This document shows, piece after piece, positions 59,459 through 64,000 of a DNA stretch of 64,000 nt. Below the pieces are notes generated by a model, which worked only from the letters and a program-made list of their open reading frames with translations, did no database searches and was not told the DNA's origin. The position numbers were made by a program, and so were the translations under genes. Source of the DNA: Trochalopteron elliotii (Eukaryota > Chordata > Aves > Passeriformes > Leiothrichidae); contig JANPWX010000031.1 in assembly GCA_024734555.1 (NCBI GenBank), positions 817,102 to 881,101 on the forward strand. The letters run 5' to 3'. Every line of letters starts with the position of its first letter. Position 1 is the first letter of the stretch.

Positions 59459-62400
59459 CACCCCATTCAGTGTATCATTTTAGATTTTTACCTATTTATT
59501 TTTTGTGGTGTGTTGTTTGTTGGGTTTTTTCCAAAAACTTTGCAGTTAAATTATGTACCATGGTTCAAATTTTTTTCTCAATTTACATCGGACAAGGTTT
59601 TAAATCCAGAGAACTTGACTGATGTCCTAAAATACAGTCACAGATCTGAATACTGCTCAAGAAGAGTAAATTTGCCACACTAACTTCTAGATGTTACACC
59701 ATTTTAATAGCGTAGGATTTTAAACCTCTCTATGAAAGATGTGAGTATTCTTACTTGCGATAGCTTGATATTAGATCCTGATCCCAGCAGGCAAACAGAG
59801 ATGGTGTATTTAGTGCACAGGACTCTTTTACATCTTTCCTGATGTAAAGTTATGTGATGTGCTGTAGTAGAGCTCGGGTCTGAGCTTTTGGCCTTGATGG
59901 CTCCATTGGTGGTATGCCTTTCCCCACTGCTTCTCCATACCAGGCTATATTCAACTATTGCTTTTGTTTGTGGCTCAGCTTACTTTTACTTACATCAGAA
60001 GAGGGAAATAGGGGACAAATCACTGACTGAATGTGTAAGAAGAAAATTAGGAAACATAGGCAAACATGTAAAAGGCAATTTGGGCAGGACAGAACTATTT
60101 AATTAGCAATATATGCCAAAGAAGTAAGAAGATTTACTACCAGCTGTATTGTATCAAACACTGAGGGATTAGTGTTATGTATTGAAACTCCACAGCATAT
60201 GTAGAAATCATTCAAGGAAATTAATCCTTAGTCTTCTCCATGAGCGTCAATATTTATTACTTCTAAGTCTACTCTTTCTGCAACATAAGCTACAATAAAA
60301 GAAAATGTTACTGCTTTTATAAAAACTGTCAGGAACTTTTCAATGATTAAGCATACTTGGAACTTCTTATTCAAAAGTAATGCTAAGAGGGAACTAAAAA
60401 TAAAATAAAACAAAGATCTAAGTAGGGAAGAATTTAAATAAATCAGCTAACCCCAAAGTGTCAGGTTCTGTTTCTTTTTGTGCTTGGATGGCAGGTAGAA
60501 TAAATTAATAAATTAACTAACAGGCTTGGCACTGTTATTGTATCATTGCTCCAACATGCTAAGGGACACAAATGTCCTGAGTTGCATCAACAGGGTGCAT
60601 CCTAGAAACAGTGGAAATGGGATCATTTCACCCCACTGTGCTCTGCACAATGCTTTTTTTGTAGTGGTCTGTCTTTAATTTTACTATTACCTATTCCCAT
60701 TCACAGAACCGTTCCAAATCCTTCCTCATGTGGGTTTAGCAACTATTTGCTTACAGTACCTACTCTGATTTTCAACTCCTTCTAAGCCCCAGTGCTGTGA
60801 ATCCTAAATAAATTTATAAAAAGGGACTTTTTTCTTTTTGCCAAGAAAGCAAAAGTATAGTAGTTGGTTATGCTAAAGATTTACATAGTGTTTATAAACT
60901 GTTTCCACTTACAAATTAAGGGTGACAAAATTAGCAGTAAAGTAATTTTAGTTAGGTAAACTAAATTTATCATGAGAATGGGAAGTAATATTAGTAAATA
61001 ATAGCCTAGTTAAAAGAAGACATAATAATCCAAGTAATACAGCAGAGTGATGCAGAATAAAGGTCCAGGGAAATTAAACAAAAGCTGCCAATTTTCTGCA
61101 AGTAAGGTAACTTCAAAATCTTTAATCCTTCACATGAACAGGAGAAAAGGAGCTTTTTTTCAGATTCCTTCTCTCAGGATATAGTTATCAAATATATCTT
61201 CAGAGATGAGAAATACCAGTAATATTAACTCGGGGGGTCAGGCTCAGTTCTGAAATCTCAATACGGACAGCTGGTAGGAATATTTGCAAAGGAGTTTGCA
61301 TGCAGGCAATTTTTGCCATGTCAACTCTGTTTCTGGTAATTTCACACGTGTGTTTACAAACAGGTGTATCAGCCATTCTGATTACAAGCAGCTTGGACTG
61401 TTAGCAATGTGCTTAGCGTTGAATAGGGTACAATAACCATGATTGTACCAAAACCATGATTGTATTTCCTTAGCCTGTTTCATTTATCCAATGAAGTGAT
61501 AGTCACAACACTCAGACTGTGATGCCAAAGTTTTGGTTTTTTAATAGTTGCAGGACTGGAGAGAGGCACTAGAATCAGAAGGTGTGCTGATACAAAGGAG
61601 TTAAATATTGCAAAACAATCAGGAATTTAGGATGAATTGCAGAACAAGGACACAAGTTTAACATTTTACTTCAATTTCCCTCCATTTTCCGTGAAAATAA
61701 TATTTCCAGAAAAGCAGGTGTATAAATCCTTTCATTAAATATACTTTGGGTATGTATTGCAGTAATCCCAGACAAACTTTTGCCATTCTTTGGTGTTTGA
61801 AAATCAAAAGGCCATCTGATATTTTAATTAACTCAACTTTCTTCATAGTGACTCAGTGGATATTCTGGTCTATTTCTTAAAAAAAAATGTTTTATTTACC
61901 ATGAAGAAATATCATAAATGCAATGATTCAGAACATTAATGATTTCAGAGAAATCACAGTGTGTAATTTGTGTTGAAGAATCTTTTTATCAAACTGGATA
62001 AACTCAAGAGTGGGTAGAATAAAGAGAGGCAGAAGTTCCCAATGTAATTCCCTTTGTTTTCCTAAAAAGCCTGTGCTTATTGACCTCAGCATTTCAATCC
62101 AGTGTGGTGTTAATCTTGTACTGAAGCCACACAGGCTCCGCATCCTACTGGACTGTTGGTGTCTCAGAAGGAAAATCTCTTGCAGAATAACCACAGCATT
62201 TCTGGCTCAACTTAGCCATGCTTCACTTTGTACACATAAAAGGGATTTAATATGTTTGGGTTTTTTCTTTAAAAAACTGCAAAAATTCATGGAGTAGTCA
62301 TAGATTTGAATAATTGCAATAATTGCCTTGCTGCCTAAATTGTGATATTATGTTAATAAAACACTGGGTATATTTACCCACATCTGGGAATTGACACTGT

Positions 62401-62972
62401 CAAACTAATCGTCAGTAAGATCTTAACCTTTTCTTTATGTTAAATTATTGCTTTCACTAGATGGCACTTTGTCTCTCTTCATCACACTGCTAACATAAGA
62501 GCTCCTTAGTTCAGACAAATAAACTCTTCAATTCTTAGTATTTCTGTTTACAGACATTTAATGACGCAGTACTATCTGAAAAAAAAAGCTTTTTCAAATG
62601 TGTGAAATTTTTACAAAAATGTGTGTAGTTGAAAACTTTGTACTGCAGCCTACATATCCCCTGTAAAGAAATGGAAGACTCCTTAAACAGGATTATATAG
62701 GTAAAATAATTATGGGATAGGATTATTTTGTGTCCCATCTGAAAGGCTGAAGGAAGTGACTGTATTGTCTCTAAAGGTATTTGGAGACTGGTGGCATTTC
62801 TAACAAGGGTGCAAAACAAGTATCAGAGTGCAGCAAACTAACACTGTCACAGTTTAGCCCCAGCTGGCAACTCAGCACTGCACAGCTGCTTACTTCATTC
62901 CTGCACAGTGGAATGGGGTGAGAAGAAGCAAGGTTAAAAAGAAAACCTGTGGGTTGAGATAAAAAGAGTTTA

Positions 62973-62973
62973 A

Positions 62974-63016
<43 letters not shown>
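62973..63016. repeat. (AAT)n microsatellite inside LTR
   Basis: About 14 uninterrupted AAT units. Related LTRs in birds carry an A/T-rich tract at this position, so the array probably expanded from it. Confidence 0.95.
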
Positions 63017-63162
63017 GTAACATAGTAATGAAAGGGAAAATAACAAAAAGAAAATCAAAAGTCAAGAAAAACAAGCGATGCAAATGAAAACCAAATGCTC
63101 ACCATCAAGTAAGTGATGCCCAGCCTGTTCCTGAGCAGCAGCCCCCAGGCACTTTACCCCTA

Positions 63163-63170
63163 GTTTATAT
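63163..63170 (-). promoter_or_regulatory. TATA box of the LTR
   Basis: ATATAAAC on the minus strand, just downstream of a TGACATCATGCTTAGC stretch that includes a CRE-like TGACATCA. The position matches the U3/R promoter of this LTR type. Confidence 0.7.
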
Positions 63171-63418
63171 GCTAAGCATGATGTCATACATATAAAGCAC
63201 CCCTTTTGCTGTGTCACTTTCCAGCTTCTTGTGTAATCCCAGCCTCCTTCCCATCAGGGCAGCATGAGAAGCTGAAAACTCTTTGTCTCAGTGTAAACAC
63301 CGCTTCGTAACAGCTAAAACGTCAGTGTATTATAATTATCCTCGTCCATAAATCCAAAACTCAGTACTATATCAGCTACAGGCAGAAAATTAACTATATC
63401 ACTTCCAGAATCAGGACA

Positions 63419-64000
63419 ATATCCAGCAATCACATCTACATCATGCCCTTGTCCCATACTTTCCAAAAGATCCCAGTTAATCACCACCACCTTTTCTGTC
63501 TTTTAATTTATACCCACAAATAGCACTTCTACAGTCTACAGGCTGTAAACTGTGCATTCCTCTGTTGAATTACTCCAGAACTTACAATCATATTTTCTTT
63601 CTGGGCAGCCTATCCAGCAGGTCAAAAGGCTTTGCCTCTGCACTGCCAGTTCTTGTGCTGTCATTGTTGCAGCCACCCCTCACAGGTCAGTACAGACCCA
63701 GAGCACTGGCCACTGCTCTTCAGCAGCAATGTCTAAAGGCAGCTGGAGAGCATTTACATTCTGCAAAATGAATGTAATGTTTGCCAGGAAAAAAAAAAAG
63801 GCAATTAAATTCAGCAAAAATAAAAATAAATTAAAAATATTCGGTCAGAGCTGTTCTTGTTCTTGCTTATCCTCCAGGTAGTGAGGGCTGTAGAACTATT
63901 TTGTCCTTCATCATTTCAACTTTTGTCGTGGTGCTGTAAACAACTTTCACAGAGCTTGTGGTGTCAGCAGGGAGAACTTCGCTAGTATTTTCAATAAAAT
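63419..64000. other. Right flank of LTR, possible ERV internal remnant
   Basis: If the neighbouring LTR is a 3' LTR, this side would hold internal retroviral sequence on the minus strand. No polypurine tract is visible next to the LTR, which argues against an intact junction. No open frame of retroviral length survives. The plus-strand frames (63552-63881, 63565-63771) do not resemble known proteins. An A-rich stretch lies at about 63789-63840. The identity of this region is undecided. Confidence 0.35.

Larger units (their letters stand above)
56205..62844. other. AT-rich unique sequence, no gene seen
   Basis: No gene recognised. It holds a 35-bp tandem duplication (57916-57985), a G/T tract (58163-58203), a second G/T tract (59504-59530) and a TA microsatellite (about 59441-59458). 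An unbroken 104-codon plus-strand frame at 57207-57521 and a 102-codon minus-strand frame at 56442-56750 do not resemble known proteins. Confidence 0.5.
62845..63418 (-). mobile_element. LTR of an avian endogenous retrovirus
   Basis: A 574-bp LTR on the minus strand. It begins TGTCCTGATTCTGG (right end, 63418) and ends GGGGCTAAACTGTGACA (left end, 62845). It matches, in order, a widespread avian LTR type. After the start come an AGTTAATTTTCTGCC stretch, CAGCTTCTCATGC and CACAAGAAGCTGG. Next is a TATA box (ATATAAAC at 63163-63170), then TGAGCAT, an A/T trinucleotide tract, ATCTCAACCCACAGG and the terminal sequence. Internal differences and loss of a clear AATAAA show an old copy. The flanks (TAACAC on the left, ATATCC on the right) do not match, so either the target duplication has decayed or this is the 3' LTR of a longer element extending right. 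Confidence 0.88.

Noticed and set aside
62771..63058. 95-codon minus-strand frame with poly-tyrosine
   Set aside because: It comes from the trinucleotide microsatellite inside the LTR.

Overview
The window is vertebrate nuclear DNA, most likely from a bird and probably a songbird. The main evidence is at least nine fragments of CR1 retroposons. Several keep the avian CR1 3' end, in which the last bases read as ATTCTATG-type octamers. There are also solo-type retroviral LTRs that resemble avian endogenous retroviruses. No species can be named from the sequence alone.

The window reads as a gene desert or the inside of a very long intron. It is AT-rich, and I found no protein-coding gene I would defend on either strand. 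The longest open frames are explained by tandem repeats inside an LTR (6632-7273) or run through A-rich simple sequence (47280-47780). No rRNA, tRNA, CRISPR array or bacterial-type operon is present.

Layout. 1-6633 is AT-rich unique sequence with a GC-richer patch near 4331-4760. 6640-7450 is a complete minus-strand LTR with a 6-bp target-site duplication, four CCAAT boxes, a TATA-like box, a poly(A) signal and a four-copy 50-bp repeat. 10076-10396 holds an LTR-like edge followed by a short interstitial telomeric (CCCTAA) array. CR1 fragments lie at 16380-16967, 19351-19658 and 24081-24278 on the plus strand. On the minus strand they lie at 21440-21505, 28566-28621, 40088-40218, 40219-40355, 42734-42938 and 45564-45627. 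A second LTR occupies 55574-56204. A third LTR occupies 62845-63418, and what follows it to the window edge may be degraded internal retroviral sequence. The rest is unique AT-rich DNA with microsatellites, small tandem duplications and strand-asymmetric G/T or A/C tracts.

There are no genes to link into a pathway. The most distinctive items are the 6640-7450 LTR with its internal minisatellite, the telomere-like array beside an LTR-like edge, the third LTR at the right end, and two splice-site-framed intervals (31543-31700 and 38188-38356) that are worth testing against RNA data. I did not find a convincing undescribed biological system.
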